DNA of 42,712 nt from Candidatus Cloacimonadota bacterium. Its GTDB lineage: Bacteria; Muiribacteriota; UBA6191. The notes beneath the pieces are model-generated. The model saw only the letters and a list, made by a program, of their open reading frames with translations, had not been told where the DNA came from and searched no databases. The translations under genes were made by a program, and so were the position numbers. Positions 22,860 through 30,560 of this stretch are shown here, piece after piece. Every line of letters starts with the position of its first letter. The first letter of the stretch is position 1. The stretch covers positions 1 to 42,712 of the forward strand of contig JACFNL010000019.1 in NCBI GenBank assembly GCA_019454875.1, in the 5' to 3' direction.

Positions 22860-23275
22860 GACTGAATCAGACTCTTGACTTCACCTTTAAATTTGCGTTT
22901 CAGATTTTTATATCCGCGAATCTCATCTGTAAGCGTCTTTAACTCAGCCCTGGCATCATCAAGCATTTTTTCTGCCCGTATTTCCGATTCCTTCAAGATA
23001 AGCAGGGATTCTTTCTCAGCATTTTTCTTAATCATGCCCGTGGTCTTCTGAGCCGATGCCAAAGCATCCTTCAGAGCTGTTTCCAGATTAGAACCCTCGG
23101 TAATTCTTTCCCGAAGCTGATTCAGCTCCTCACGAACCTCTCTAAGTTCGCGGTTCACCTCTTCCATATCCCGGGCTACACGAACCTGAAAATCCCGTAC
23201 CTGCGCCTCATCAAGCCCTCCCAGAGTCTTTCTGGAAAAGCTCATATTCTGTATCTCTATTGGTGTCAGTCTCAT
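22826..23275 (-). CDS. divIVA: DivIVA-domain protein
   Basis: This 149-residue protein starts MRLTPIEIQNMSFSRKTLGG, the DivIVA lipid-binding domain, including the FSR/FKK-like contact region. It continues as a long coiled coil (VARDMEEVNRELREVREELN, then ASAQKTTGMIKKNAEKESLL). DivIVA proteins gather at curved or polar membrane and recruit division or growth factors. The frame opens at 23320, but the ATG at 23275 overlaps the yggT stop as ATGA and gives the family N-terminus. Placement after yggS and yggT is common in bacteria and supports a role in division or cell shape. Confidence 0.87.
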   Translation of the reverse strand: MRLTPIEIQNMSFSRKTLGGLDEAQVRDFQVRVARDMEEVNRELREVREELNQLRERITEGSNLETALKDALASAQKTTGMIKKNAEKESLLILKESEIRAEKMLDDARAELKTLTDEIRGYKNLKRKFKGEVKSLIQSYMDLLADDEK

Positions 23276-23541
23276 GAACTCAGTATGGACAAAACTGTTC
23301 CGCGAAACAAGTCCAAACATAAAAAAACCAGAATGATGGAAAAATCAATCCCACCAATGGGTGGAAGAATTGCCCGAAACGGGGCACAGAGTGGCTCAGT
23401 AATTTCATACAGGGCTTCTTTAACCCCGGCCAAAGCATCACCTGGACTTACCGGAATCCATGAAAAAATCACCCTTGCCAACAGGATCCATTGCAGAATC
23501 TGAAACAGAAGAACAATAAGATATTTTAACTCAGAACCCAC
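23272..23541 (-). CDS. yggT: YggT-family membrane protein
   Basis: This 89-residue integral membrane protein has two hydrophobic segments (LIVLLFQILQWILLARVIFS and SIILVFLCLDLFRGTVLSIL) and the family signature ARVIFSWIPVSP, with EPLCAPFRAILPPIGGIDFS between. Family members are small membrane proteins linked to division or envelope integrity (YlmG in other groups). The start is GTG with GGAG five bases upstream, inside the end of yggS. It overlaps divIVA by four bases. Confidence 0.88.
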   Translation of the reverse strand: MGSELKYLIVLLFQILQWILLARVIFSWIPVSPGDALAGVKEALYEITEPLCAPFRAILPPIGGIDFSIILVFLCLDLFRGTVLSILSS

Positions 23542-23543
23542 TT

Positions 23544-24203
23544 CTACTCCCTATCCCCAAAAAAGGCCCGTCCCAGTCTTATCATATTGCTGCCATACTC
23601 CAGGGCTATTTTGTAGTCCATTGACATGCCCATCGATAGATACTGCATAGAAACATATTCTGAATCCACAAGCTTAGCCTCAGTATAAAGTTTTTGCATC
23701 TTTAAAAACTCTTCTCTGACTACCGATTCACCAACCACTGAAATATCCGACCCTATACACATGAGGCCCAAAATCGGACATACCATCTCTTTGGACTGCC
23801 GCATATAATTTAGCACAGCGGGCACCTCTTCAGGAATAATTCCCGACTTCCCTTCCTCTTTGGAAATATTCACCTGTAAAAGACAGGGCTGCTTTACTCC
23901 ATTTTTATGGCAGAAATCACAAATTTTTTCATACAGTAAAATGGAGTCCAGGGCATGAAAAAGACTCACTTTCCCCACAATTTTAGACACCTTGTTTTTT
24001 TGCAGTGGGCCAATCAGATGCCAGCGAATATCCAGATGTTTAAGCTCTTCCTGCTTTTTCAGAAGTTCCTGAACCCTGTTCTCTGCGAAATCTCTCTGCC
24101 CAGAGGCATATTTTTGTCCTACTGCATGGGAAGGGAAGGTTTTGCTAACTGCAATCAATGTGGTATTATCTGGTAGTCCTTGGGACAGAAAAGCCATGCT
24201 CAT
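23544..24203 (-). CDS. yggS: YggS-family pyridoxal phosphate homeostasis protein
   Basis: This 219-residue PLP carrier (PLPBP family) has the hallmark segments LIAVSKTFP with the PLP lysine, FAENRVQELLKK, IRWHLIGPLQKNKV, FHALDSILLYEKI and the phosphate-binding LSMGMSMDYKIALEYGSNMIRLG. It buffers pyridoxal phosphate and affects amino-acid metabolism. The GHIGxLQxxK motif is slightly altered but the key Lys positions look intact. It heads the yggS-yggT-divIVA transcript from the promoter at 24214-24243. Length is near the usual 225-235. Confidence 0.9.
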   Translation of the reverse strand: MSMAFLSQGLPDNTTLIAVSKTFPSHAVGQKYASGQRDFAENRVQELLKKQEELKHLDIRWHLIGPLQKNKVSKIVGKVSLFHALDSILLYEKICDFCHKNGVKQPCLLQVNISKEEGKSGIIPEEVPAVLNYMRQSKEMVCPILGLMCIGSDISVVGESVVREEFLKMQKLYTEAKLVDSEYVSMQYLSMGMSMDYKIALEYGSNMIRLGRAFFGDRE

Positions 24204-24213
24204 ATTTAACTTT

Positions 24214-24243
24214 ATACTAAATCATAATCGGTTGAGCTGTCAA
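24214..24243 (-). promoter_or_regulatory. Promoter of the yggS-yggT-divIVA operon
   Basis: On the minus strand TTGACA (24243-24238) and TAGTAT (24219-24214) are 18 bases apart, with the ATG 10 bases after the -10. The -35 is a perfect match. The leader would be very short. Confidence 0.5.
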
Positions 24244-24261
24244 AACTGAGGCCGGAAATTC

Positions 24262-24876
24262 ATGGTCAAACAGTCAGTAACCCGATTCCATTTTACAGGC
24301 CTGCTTTTTGTTTTCCTGGTTTTGTCAGCCCCCCTACTTCAGGGCTGCTTTGGCTCCAAGAATCAGGCACCTGAAATTGCCTATCTTGTGGCCTACTCCA
24401 TACTGGATGACAGATTTCAAACTTCTACCCGCCTTGATCTCACCGCAGACATTTTTAATCCCGGCAGCAACCCCATGGAAAGTACCCAGCTAATTTTCAC
24501 CGATCAGGGTGGAACCGATTACATCCTGGATTACCAGACAGTAGGTTCCTACGCTCAGGAAGGCCGATACAATGCTTTCCCCCTGCCTAGTCCTATCAAA
24601 AACCTTGAGGTCTTAGGCCAGAGAGGCGAAGAATTTCATGCCCCTTCAGGTCTGCATTTTCTGTTTGGAACCAGCTTTAAAAAAGTTGTGCTCAAATACC
24701 GCAACAAAGACGGCATTCATGAGATTGAGATTCCCAACATTGAGGCCATCATGACCAAATCCCGCCAGGAAACCATCGCCTGGATGCGTCAGGAGCACGA
24801 AGAAAAAGTCAAAATTATGGCCGAACTCGAGCAAATGGCCAAAGAAAAAATCGCAGCCAAAAATAAAGTTAATTAG
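24262..24876 (+). CDS. Outer-membrane-type lipoprotein of unknown function
   Basis: This 204-residue protein has a long lipoprotein signal peptide ending LSAPLLQGCFGSK. The lipobox LQGC places the lipidated cysteine at about residue 29. The mature part is strand-rich (RLDLTADIFNPGSNPMESTQ, LIFTDQGGTDYILDYQ), which may be an Ig-like fold, and ends in a charged helix (MRQEHEEKVKIMAELEQMAK) that looks like a coiled coil able to reach into the periplasm. No named family is recognised. It is divergent from yggS and convergent with the sugar transferase gene. Confidence 0.7.
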   Translation: MVKQSVTRFHFTGLLFVFLVLSAPLLQGCFGSKNQAPEIAYLVAYSILDDRFQTSTRLDLTADIFNPGSNPMESTQLIFTDQGGTDYILDYQTVGSYAQEGRYNAFPLPSPIKNLEVLGQRGEEFHAPSGLHFLFGTSFKKVVLKYRNKDGIHEIEIPNIEAIMTKSRQETIAWMRQEHEEKVKIMAELEQMAKEKIAAKNKVN

Positions 24877-24901
24877 GCCGACCAAATCCAAAGGATGTTT
24901 T

Positions 24902-26203
24902 CTACCTAGCCCCCCGCCTTAAAATCAAAGCTGGAATTGTCATGAGAAGAATCCAGGTATCCATCCAGAAACCCTGATGTCTCAGATAATAGAAGTCGTA
25001 TTTTAAGTGATCGTGGATCGGCTGTTTACGGCCGTAAATCTGCCAAAGTCCTGTGATTCCGGGACGAGCGAGCATTCTGCGAAAAGAAATTCCCCGGTAA
25101 TGGGAATGAACCACACTTAACATTTCGGGACGAGGCCCTACCAGAGACATATCGCCTAAGAGTACATTCACAAACTGAGGGAACTCATCAAGACTCATCC
25201 GTCTAAGAAACCAGCCCATAGGTGTAAGGCGAGTATCCTTAGAAGCATCCGGTTTGCCCAAACTGTCTACACAGGGTTTCATGGTTCTAAACTTATAGAT
25301 CAGAAACAAACGGCCAAGCTCCCCGGCTCGTACCTGTTTAAACAGAACTGGTCTTTGATTACTCATCAGAAGAACTGATCCTACTAACAGACAGACTGTT
25401 CCCCACACTGGTAAAAACAAAAGGGTCAAGACCAGATCCACCACCCTTTTCTGCCTGCGATATACGGACTGCTCGTCCTCCTGTCCCAATACCTGCCAAA
25501 GCCAGGAATGCATTCTTTCAAGGCGTTTCCCCTGGGAACTTGCCTCAATCAGCCAGGCTATCTGCATGACCCTGACTGAAAGTCCTGCTTCTGAAACGCC
25601 CTGCAACACCTCCTGGTAGACTGTCTCTCCCCCTCTGCCCAAAAGCACAAAATCTGGTTCATAACGAAGTATTCTCTGGCAGATTTCCTCGGCATTTACC
25701 TCAGGCAATGCTTCAAGAAACAGACAGTTATGCCGTTTGTTCTCTAAATATCTATGTACTTTTTGCGGGAACCCATCACAACCTGCAAACATAATTTTGA
25801 CTTTAGGAACTGTACCAGGAACCAGAAGCCAATCCAAACCGATCTGGGCTAAAGACCAAGTCACCATCCACAAAAATAACCAGGTTCTAGACATCAGATG
25901 CTGGCTCGATAAAAAGGCAAAAAGAGCCAGAAACAAAAACACCCACACACCTGTCTTAATGTGTGACATGGCTCGAAAATTACCATTGTGCTGGAAGAAG
26001 GCCTTTTTTGAAGATCCTTCAATGTAAATAAGAACTGCCATAACAGCCAGGCCAAGAATAGTAAATTCCAAATAGGCCCCATAATCTGAAGGTCCTTGAA
26101 AAATGGGCAATAGCCAATGCTGACGGCTATGGTAGGTTAACCAGGCTGTGAGTGCAGCAATCAGGATACGCCCTGCAAAAATGATTCCTTCTCGATTACC
26201 CAT
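24902..26203 (-). CDS. Polyprenyl-phosphate sugar-1-phosphate transferase (WcaJ-like)
   Basis: This 433-residue initiating transferase places the first sugar phosphate on undecaprenyl phosphate for capsule or exopolysaccharide. The N-terminal half has four or five membrane segments, then a cytoplasmic nucleotide-binding-like domain (VKIMFAGCDGFPQKVHRYL). The C-terminal catalytic domain has PVLFKQVRAGELGRLFLIYKFRTM, SLDEFPQFVNVLLGDMSLVGPRPE and GITGLWQIYGRK, including the Asp-Glu and Arg-Pro signature. The sugar cannot be told from sequence. The start overlaps the unknown gene upstream by 43 bases. Wzz-like and galE genes elsewhere in the window fit the same pathway. Confidence 0.87.
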   Translation of the reverse strand: MGNREGIIFAGRILIAALTAWLTYHSRQHWLLPIFQGPSDYGAYLEFTILGLAVMAVLIYIEGSSKKAFFQHNGNFRAMSHIKTGVWVFLFLALFAFLSSQHLMSRTWLFLWMVTWSLAQIGLDWLLVPGTVPKVKIMFAGCDGFPQKVHRYLENKRHNCLFLEALPEVNAEEICQRILRYEPDFVLLGRGGETVYQEVLQGVSEAGLSVRVMQIAWLIEASSQGKRLERMHSWLWQVLGQEDEQSVYRRQKRVVDLVLTLLFLPVWGTVCLLVGSVLLMSNQRPVLFKQVRAGELGRLFLIYKFRTMKPCVDSLGKPDASKDTRLTPMGWFLRRMSLDEFPQFVNVLLGDMSLVGPRPEMLSVVHSHYRGISFRRMLARPGITGLWQIYGRKQPIHDHLKYDFYYLRHQGFWMDTWILLMTIPALILRRGAR

Positions 26204-26571
26204 ATATTATCCCAAAAACGATCCACCAAGAGTTTTGGGAACTCCTCCTTAAGCAATTCAAACAAATCACGGGCCGGATCAAAGCCCACAGGCAGATACA
26301 CTTGCTGCTTCAACACATCGGATGAAATCAAGCATACCAGCCTAAGCCCCTTCAATACAGCAAAAGTACTCAATAGTGTACCAAGTAATACCGGCTGTCC
26401 CTCCTGCAAAGGATCCCAGGATGCCCATGGTGCTACCAGCCACCTCTCATGATTTGTAAGTATTTCTACCCCATCTGTTTGAAAACTTTTTGTCTGAACA
26501 AATTCATCCTGTAGAAGTTTAAAAAAAACATCCGAAGAGACATATACCAAATCTGCCTGTAAAACGCTCAT
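26161..26571 (-). CDS. Unknown protein coupled to the sugar transferase
   Basis: I do not recognise this 136-residue protein. It starts MSVLQADLVYVSSDVFFKLL at an ATG that overlaps the stop of the upstream unknown gene (ATGA at 26568-26571), which decides the start over the longer frame from 26637. It is mixed alpha/beta with hydrophobic strands (LRLVCLISSDVLKQQVYLPV) and a Trp-rich end (VDRFWDNIWVIEKES), without signal peptide or full membrane segment. Its last 43 bases overlap the sugar transferase gene, so the three genes form one translationally linked set. A role in polysaccharide synthesis is inferred only from context. Confidence 0.6.
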   Translation of the reverse strand: MSVLQADLVYVSSDVFFKLLQDEFVQTKSFQTDGVEILTNHERWLVAPWASWDPLQEGQPVLLGTLLSTFAVLKGLRLVCLISSDVLKQQVYLPVGFDPARDLFELLKEEFPKLLVDRFWDNIWVIEKESFLQGVS

Positions 26572-27089
26572 GTCGCACTTCTCAAACTGTAGGTCAAATC
26601 GCTGATTCGACACAACACAAGCCCATGATGTTGACATATTTTATTAAGAGAACGACTCGCGGATTCTTCGGAAAACAGTTCCACCCCTAAAGACTTCTGC
26701 GTAATTTCCGTATTCAGATCAAGCAGGAGATTAAAGCGTAATCTTCTTTGAATATAGGCCAGTCCATCCATCAGGCTTGCTGATTCCTCTACACCCCAGA
26801 TTCTGGGAAACCAGAGCCATTTTGTATCCTCAATCCTGTTTTTAAGCAAAAGCACCTGATCATGAATTTGATAAAAGCTGATACCACGGCTTTTGGATTC
26901 AATACTGAGCCAGTCACAGTCATACATATATCCTGGTGAAACCGTACAAAAGGAATCCAGACATTTTTTGTTCAGATGAATCAAAAGGGTTATACCCTGG
27001 ACTACCGCCCAATCCTCCAGACAGTCAAAAAATGCCCGGGAACGGGGCATTAAAATACGCTCTGAACTCTTTAAAATAATCTCTTGCAT
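26568..27089 (-). CDS. Unknown protein, first gene of the polysaccharide set
   Basis: I do not recognise this 173-residue protein. AAGGAGG lies five bases before the ATG at 27089, so MQEIILKSSERILMPRSRAF is the N-terminus rather than the longer frame from 27119. It has mixed strands and helices (QGITLLIHLNKKCLDSFCTV; SLMDGLAYIQRRLRFNLLLD) and a C-terminal SLNKICQHHGLVLCRISDL region. No signal peptide, membrane segment or catalytic motif is seen. The four-base overlap with the following unknown gene suggests a complex of the two products. Confidence 0.6.
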   Translation of the reverse strand: MQEIILKSSERILMPRSRAFFDCLEDWAVVQGITLLIHLNKKCLDSFCTVSPGYMYDCDWLSIESKSRGISFYQIHDQVLLLKNRIEDTKWLWFPRIWGVEESASLMDGLAYIQRRLRFNLLLDLNTEITQKSLGVELFSEESASRSLNKICQHHGLVLCRISDLTYSLRSAT

Positions 27090-27163
27090 GATTGCCTCCT
27101 TAACCAAGAGTTGATGCAATCATCCTGACAGAAAAATAAGAGCGGAGGCAGAGCAGAAATTTC

Positions 27164-28132
27164 TTATTGCCCAGATTCAGAAAAACTGGCCCCAGCATAA
27201 GCCTGAAGGGCCTCAAGTCTTTCACTAAGGGGAGGATGTGTAGAAAACCAGCTCATAAAAGCTGAGCCTGCGGGGTTGTCGATACACATCTGGGCCACTT
27301 CATCAGGCATTCCCTCAATCTGGGAGTAGCCAGAAATTTTCATTAAGGCAGAACTTAAAGCCTCTGGATTTTTGGTCAGCTCCACTGATCCTGCATCAGC
27401 CACAAACTCACGGCTTCTGGAGATGGCAAACCGTAGTAAAAGAGCAAAAGCATAACCAACAAATAACACCAGAGCAGCTATCAGAAAGACCCTGGGATCC
27501 TGTTTGGAGTTACTATTACTACGGGAACTCCTTGAACTCGAACCCCTCATTATGGAACGACCCGCTACTTCCGCAAAAAAGCCGATCATTCCTACAAAAA
27601 TTATAGAAATAACCAGCAAACGGGCATCACGATTCATGATGTGGATCAGCTCATGGGCCAAAACAGCCTCAAGTTCTGGATCATCCAGTTTGTCTATCAG
27701 ACCACGGGTTACTGAGATGGTGTAATGCCTCTCATCCACTCCACTCGCAAAGGCATTTAAGGCTTCCGTATCAATCACGGCAAGCTTGGGCATGGTGATT
27801 CCTCGCGAAATACAAAGGTTTTCCAGAAGATTGTACAACCTTGTTTCTTCCTCCCTGTCAACATATCGTGACCCAGAGGCCATAAAAATCAGATTCTGAT
27901 GGAAAAAGTAAGCGATCAGAAACCAGATCAGGCAAAAGCCAATCACAAAATGCCAGGTCTGTGAAAAATGTGTTCCTGCTACCGTAGCCGCTGACTCCTG
28001 ATCCAGATACAAAAGATAAAAAAATGTATACAACATTCCCAGAAGTAGTGCCGGAAACCCGACCAGCAAAACACTGGATTTCAGATTGTTATTCCAGATA
28101 AAGGTCTGAAGACCTACTGCCTCAAATGCCAT
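27164..28132 (-). CDS. htpX: HtpX-like M48 membrane metalloprotease
   Basis: This 322-residue zinc protease acts in the inner membrane, probably in quality control of membrane proteins. Two membrane segments at about 20-44 and 61-84 precede the zinc motif AHELIHIMNRD (HELIH at 160-164). The third ligand is Glu242 in SREFVADAGSVEL, and STHPPLSERLEAL near the end is typical of M48. Two more segments (about 172-190 and 215-236) lie between, with a serine/arginine-rich insert (GSSSRSSRSNSNSK). It follows lemA by 13 bases; the LemA-M48 pairing is common. Confidence 0.9.
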   Translation of the reverse strand: MAFEAVGLQTFIWNNNLKSSVLLVGFPALLLGMLYTFFYLLYLDQESAATVAGTHFSQTWHFVIGFCLIWFLIAYFFHQNLIFMASGSRYVDREEETRLYNLLENLCISRGITMPKLAVIDTEALNAFASGVDERHYTISVTRGLIDKLDDPELEAVLAHELIHIMNRDARLLVISIIFVGMIGFFAEVAGRSIMRGSSSRSSRSNSNSKQDPRVFLIAALVLFVGYAFALLLRFAISRSREFVADAGSVELTKNPEALSSALMKISGYSQIEGMPDEVAQMCIDNPAGSAFMSWFSTHPPLSERLEALQAYAGASFSESGQ

Positions 28133-28145
28133 ATCAATATCAGGG

Positions 28146-28709
28146 TCAGAATTTAACTGCTACTGGAGTAGATACCTGGGCCTTCTCCTGTTCGGATATC
28201 TCAAAATACTGAGCCGGAGAAAAACCAAAGGAGCGAGCAAAAAGTACTCCAGGAAACTGCTCAATGACTGTATTGTACTCTGAAGTAGAGTTATTTAAAA
28301 ACCGTCTGGCTGCCGCAATTTTGTTTTCAATGTCCGTCAGTTCCTTCTGAAGGCTCATAAAATTCTGATTAGCCTTCAGCTCAGGGTAGTTTTCTGAAAC
28401 AGCCATCAGCTTGGTCACGGCCATACCTAGCTGGCCTTCCGCCAAAGCCCTATCCCCGATGTTACTTGAGTTCATTGCCTGGGAGCGAGCCACGGAAACC
28501 GCCTCAAAAATGGATTTTTCATGCCCGGCATAACCCTTAACCGTCTCAACTAAATTGGGGATCAAGTCATATCTTAGACGAAGCTGTACATCAATATCGG
28601 CAAAGGCCTGGGAACATCTCTGTTTTAAGGCTACTATCCTGTTATACGCTGAGCCTGCAAAAATCAGGATACCTAACCCAAGTGCCGCCATTACAAGTGC
28701 AATTCCCAT
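28146..28709 (-). CDS. lemA: LemA-family protein
   Basis: This 187-residue protein has an N-terminal membrane anchor (MGIALVMAALGLGILIFAGS), then the LemA signature NRIVALKQRCSQAFADIDVQ, LRYDLIPNLVETVKGYAGHE and AENYPELKANQNFM (here SENYPELKANQNFM), followed by ARRFLNNSTSEYNTVIEQFP. It forms an external helical bundle whose function is unclear, but it is often partnered with M48 proteases, as here. The frame opens at a TTG at 28736, but the ATG at 28709 has AGGAG nine bases upstream. A palindrome lies 48 bases further upstream. Confidence 0.9.
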   Translation of the reverse strand: MGIALVMAALGLGILIFAGSAYNRIVALKQRCSQAFADIDVQLRLRYDLIPNLVETVKGYAGHEKSIFEAVSVARSQAMNSSNIGDRALAEGQLGMAVTKLMAVSENYPELKANQNFMSLQKELTDIENKIAAARRFLNNSTSEYNTVIEQFPGVLFARSFGFSPAQYFEISEQEKAQVSTPVAVKF

Positions 28710-28756
28710 AAGTTTTTTCTCCTTGGTCCAATTCAAGGATACCAGTCTAAGGAGCT

Positions 28757-28770
28757 AATGACGAGTCATT
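28757..28770. promoter_or_regulatory. Palindrome upstream of lemA
   Basis: AATGACGAGTCATT has six-base inverted arms (AATGAC/GTCATT) around a two-base centre. It is placed where a repressor or activator of lemA-htpX could bind. No known regulator is named. Confidence 0.3.
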
Positions 28771-28844
28771 GATTACTCTTTTTCGTCCAGCATGGCTTAG
28801 TCCCACCCCAGAAATCACGAAATTACAATCCCTTTGGTTGCAAA

Positions 28845-29062
28845 AATATCCCCGTAAGTGATTTTAGCTCCTGATGATGAAGATAAATATGATGTGTTTC
28901 ACAAAGGGTGGCCAGATTTTTAACCGTATTCTGGCCCCCATCTTTCACAGGTTTTATGTGGTTGAAGGATAGGCTCTCTTTTATTATCTGTGACAGATTG
29001 ATTTGTTGAGTCAGACTTGCTGGCTGGGGCAGCTTTAGCCGTGACAGATTGTTGTGATTAAT
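28845..29062 (-). pseudogene. Decayed HNH endonuclease gene with internal deletions
   Basis: On the minus strand this encodes, in the HNH frame, SVTAKAAPASKSDSTNQS and VTDNKRE, matching the linker of the intact gene at 3724-4662. About 100 bases that carry the cysteine motif and first histidine are missing. The match resumes in another frame as HIKPVKDGGQNTV and CETHHIYLHH, then a second deletion removes the C-terminus. The similarity runs some 12 bases past the intact gene's stop. It lies 61 bases beyond the 3' end of tRNA-Ser, a usual place for integrated elements. It shares base changes with the fragment at 2752-2880. Confidence 0.78.
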
Positions 29063-29122
29063 CTTTGCATACCCTCGGCTGATCGCGCCAGATGCGGAAT
29101 ATGGGTATGGTACATAGATAGC

Positions 29123-29212
29123 TGGCGGAGAGACCGGGATTCGAACCCGGGGTAAGCTTTCACCTACACACGCTTTCCAAGCGTGCTCCTTAAACCACTC
29201 GGACACCTCTCC
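29123..29212 (-). tRNA. tRNA-Ser (anticodon GGA)
   Basis: The minus strand gives acceptor GGAGAGG pairing with TCTCTCC, a discriminator G and an encoded CCA at 29125-29123. The anticodon stem is CACGC/GCGTG with loop TTGGAAA, so the anticodon is GGA (serine). The long variable arm and the TTCGAAT T-loop fit the class II serine tRNA shape. It begins four bases after the stop of the secreted-protein gene, so they may share a transcript. Confidence 0.95.
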
Positions 29213-29216
29213 ACTT

Positions 29217-30560
29217 CTATTTTTTTACAACCCGCTCTGATGTATAAAAGAGCGAACCGTCAGTGCTGCTAACAGTGACAAAAATCATTGAACCAGACTG
29301 GACGGATACACTATCAGAATATTCATACAGGTTCAAAACATTTTTCCTGGGAAACAGATTTTTTTTACTGTTTTTTGTTCGTAACACTACCTCGTATGGC
29401 TCTTCGCTAAAAATTTTTAAGTCTGAGTTATTAAACTCCATACGAAATCCCTTTGGATAGAATAATAAACCTGAGCCCTGGTTCAGGCTTAATTCTTCAT
29501 CTCTTGGCATTCGGCAATGAAAAATCTGAGATTTGTGACCGTAAGCATTGGTTGCCACAAACTCTATATGAGCATCCCTGAGAAGAGATAAAAAACCCCC
29601 ACTGATGGGGAAAAGAGTAGTGAACTGCTGATCGGAAGCCATTTCATCCCCAGAAACCTGCAAATGAGGCCAGTCCGGGTAAATATCCTGTAATGAGCCA
29701 TCGTCGTGCAGACTGCTGGAATAAACCTCCGCACCATCTTTGTATATATGGGCAGATACAGAAACAATCTGCGAGCCCCCTGCTGAGTGAATCACAGGCG
29801 AAACCATCAGTAATGAGCCTGTCGAGGGCAACTTCTCCATACAGGTTCGCACAGGGGACCAGAAATACTCTTCTTTTGAGCCAGGTTGCCAAAAATTGAC
29901 TGAGGTGATAAACGGTCTTTGCAGTGAACCCAAAAGTAAATCCTTTAGGGATCGTTTGGATGTAGTCTGTATCCGGGGATCCATTTTGTCTTCCAGCAAA
30001 TCATCATCTGTGTCTTCTAAAAAAATGTAGGTCCCATCTGGTTTTTTCTCCAAGGCCTGCCCGGCACTAAAATACCTTCTGGTTCCATCAGCCATTTCCC
30101 AGTAATTCCAGTCTGGGAACCGATAGATAGTCATACCCTCACGACGGCCCCCGCCAGTGGACAATACTGAGTCAAAAAGAGGTGGAGAAACCTTGTGGGA
30201 ACTGCCAGCTACATACACGGAGGCTTTGATTGTTTTGCCTCTTTCAATATTGATAAAACCCAAAAAGTAGGGCTCCTCGTTTTGTGATAACAAGGACAAC
30301 TCATAGCGGCCTTCGGGAATACCAGCTAGAAGCAAGGTATCTGATTCCAGTTTCTCATGGCGTTTTTGAAACCGTCCCTTCAGGGATAGATACACACCTT
30401 CGTCTAGAAGTTTCAGATCATTGTCACTAAAACGAAAATCCAGATCACCTAGATTGGATGCACGCAGATGTTTGGGAGTCCTGTCCTCTTTGGACACAGG
30501 CAATGAGGAAAACAAACAAAATAGACTAATCCAGATTATCCAAATCAATTTGAATATCAT
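29217..30560 (-). CDS. Large secreted protein of unknown function
   Basis: I do not recognise this 447-residue protein. The start MIFKLIWIIWISLFCLFSSL is a signal peptide or uncleaved anchor. The rest is strand-rich (GVYLSLKGRFQKRHEKLESD, EGRYELSLLSQNEEPYFLGF, RTQQ-free turns) and includes an acidic loop DTDDDLLEDKMDP that resembles calcium-binding thrombospondin-type-3 sequence. Another stretch (SVSAHIYKDGAEVYSSSLHDD) looks like an Ig-like or filament domain. Start is the ATG at 30560; the frame's first codon is TTG. It overlaps the acidic repeat gene upstream by 35 bases. An outer-surface or periplasmic location is likely. Confidence 0.65.
   Translation of the reverse strand: MIFKLIWIIWISLFCLFSSLPVSKEDRTPKHLRASNLGDLDFRFSDNDLKLLDEGVYLSLKGRFQKRHEKLESDTLLLAGIPEGRYELSLLSQNEEPYFLGFINIERGKTIKASVYVAGSSHKVSPPLFDSVLSTGGGRREGMTIYRFPDWNYWEMADGTRRYFSAGQALEKKPDGTYIFLEDTDDDLLEDKMDPRIQTTSKRSLKDLLLGSLQRPFITSVNFWQPGSKEEYFWSPVRTCMEKLPSTGSLLMVSPVIHSAGGSQIVSVSAHIYKDGAEVYSSSLHDDGSLQDIYPDWPHLQVSGDEMASDQQFTTLFPISGGFLSLLRDAHIEFVATNAYGHKSQIFHCRMPRDEELSLNQGSGLLFYPKGFRMEFNNSDLKIFSEEPYEVVLRTKNSKKNLFPRKNVLNLYEYSDSVSVQSGSMIFVTVSSTDGSLFYTSERVVKK

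Noticed and set aside
28823..29206. 127-codon minus-strand frame starting MSEWFKEHAWKACVG
   Set aside because: Its start is the tRNA-Ser sequence read as protein, a well-known false gene, and the rest is the decayed HNH copy.
29717..29892. Minus- and plus-strand small frames inside the secreted-protein gene
   Set aside because: They are shadows of the long frame, without ribosome sites.
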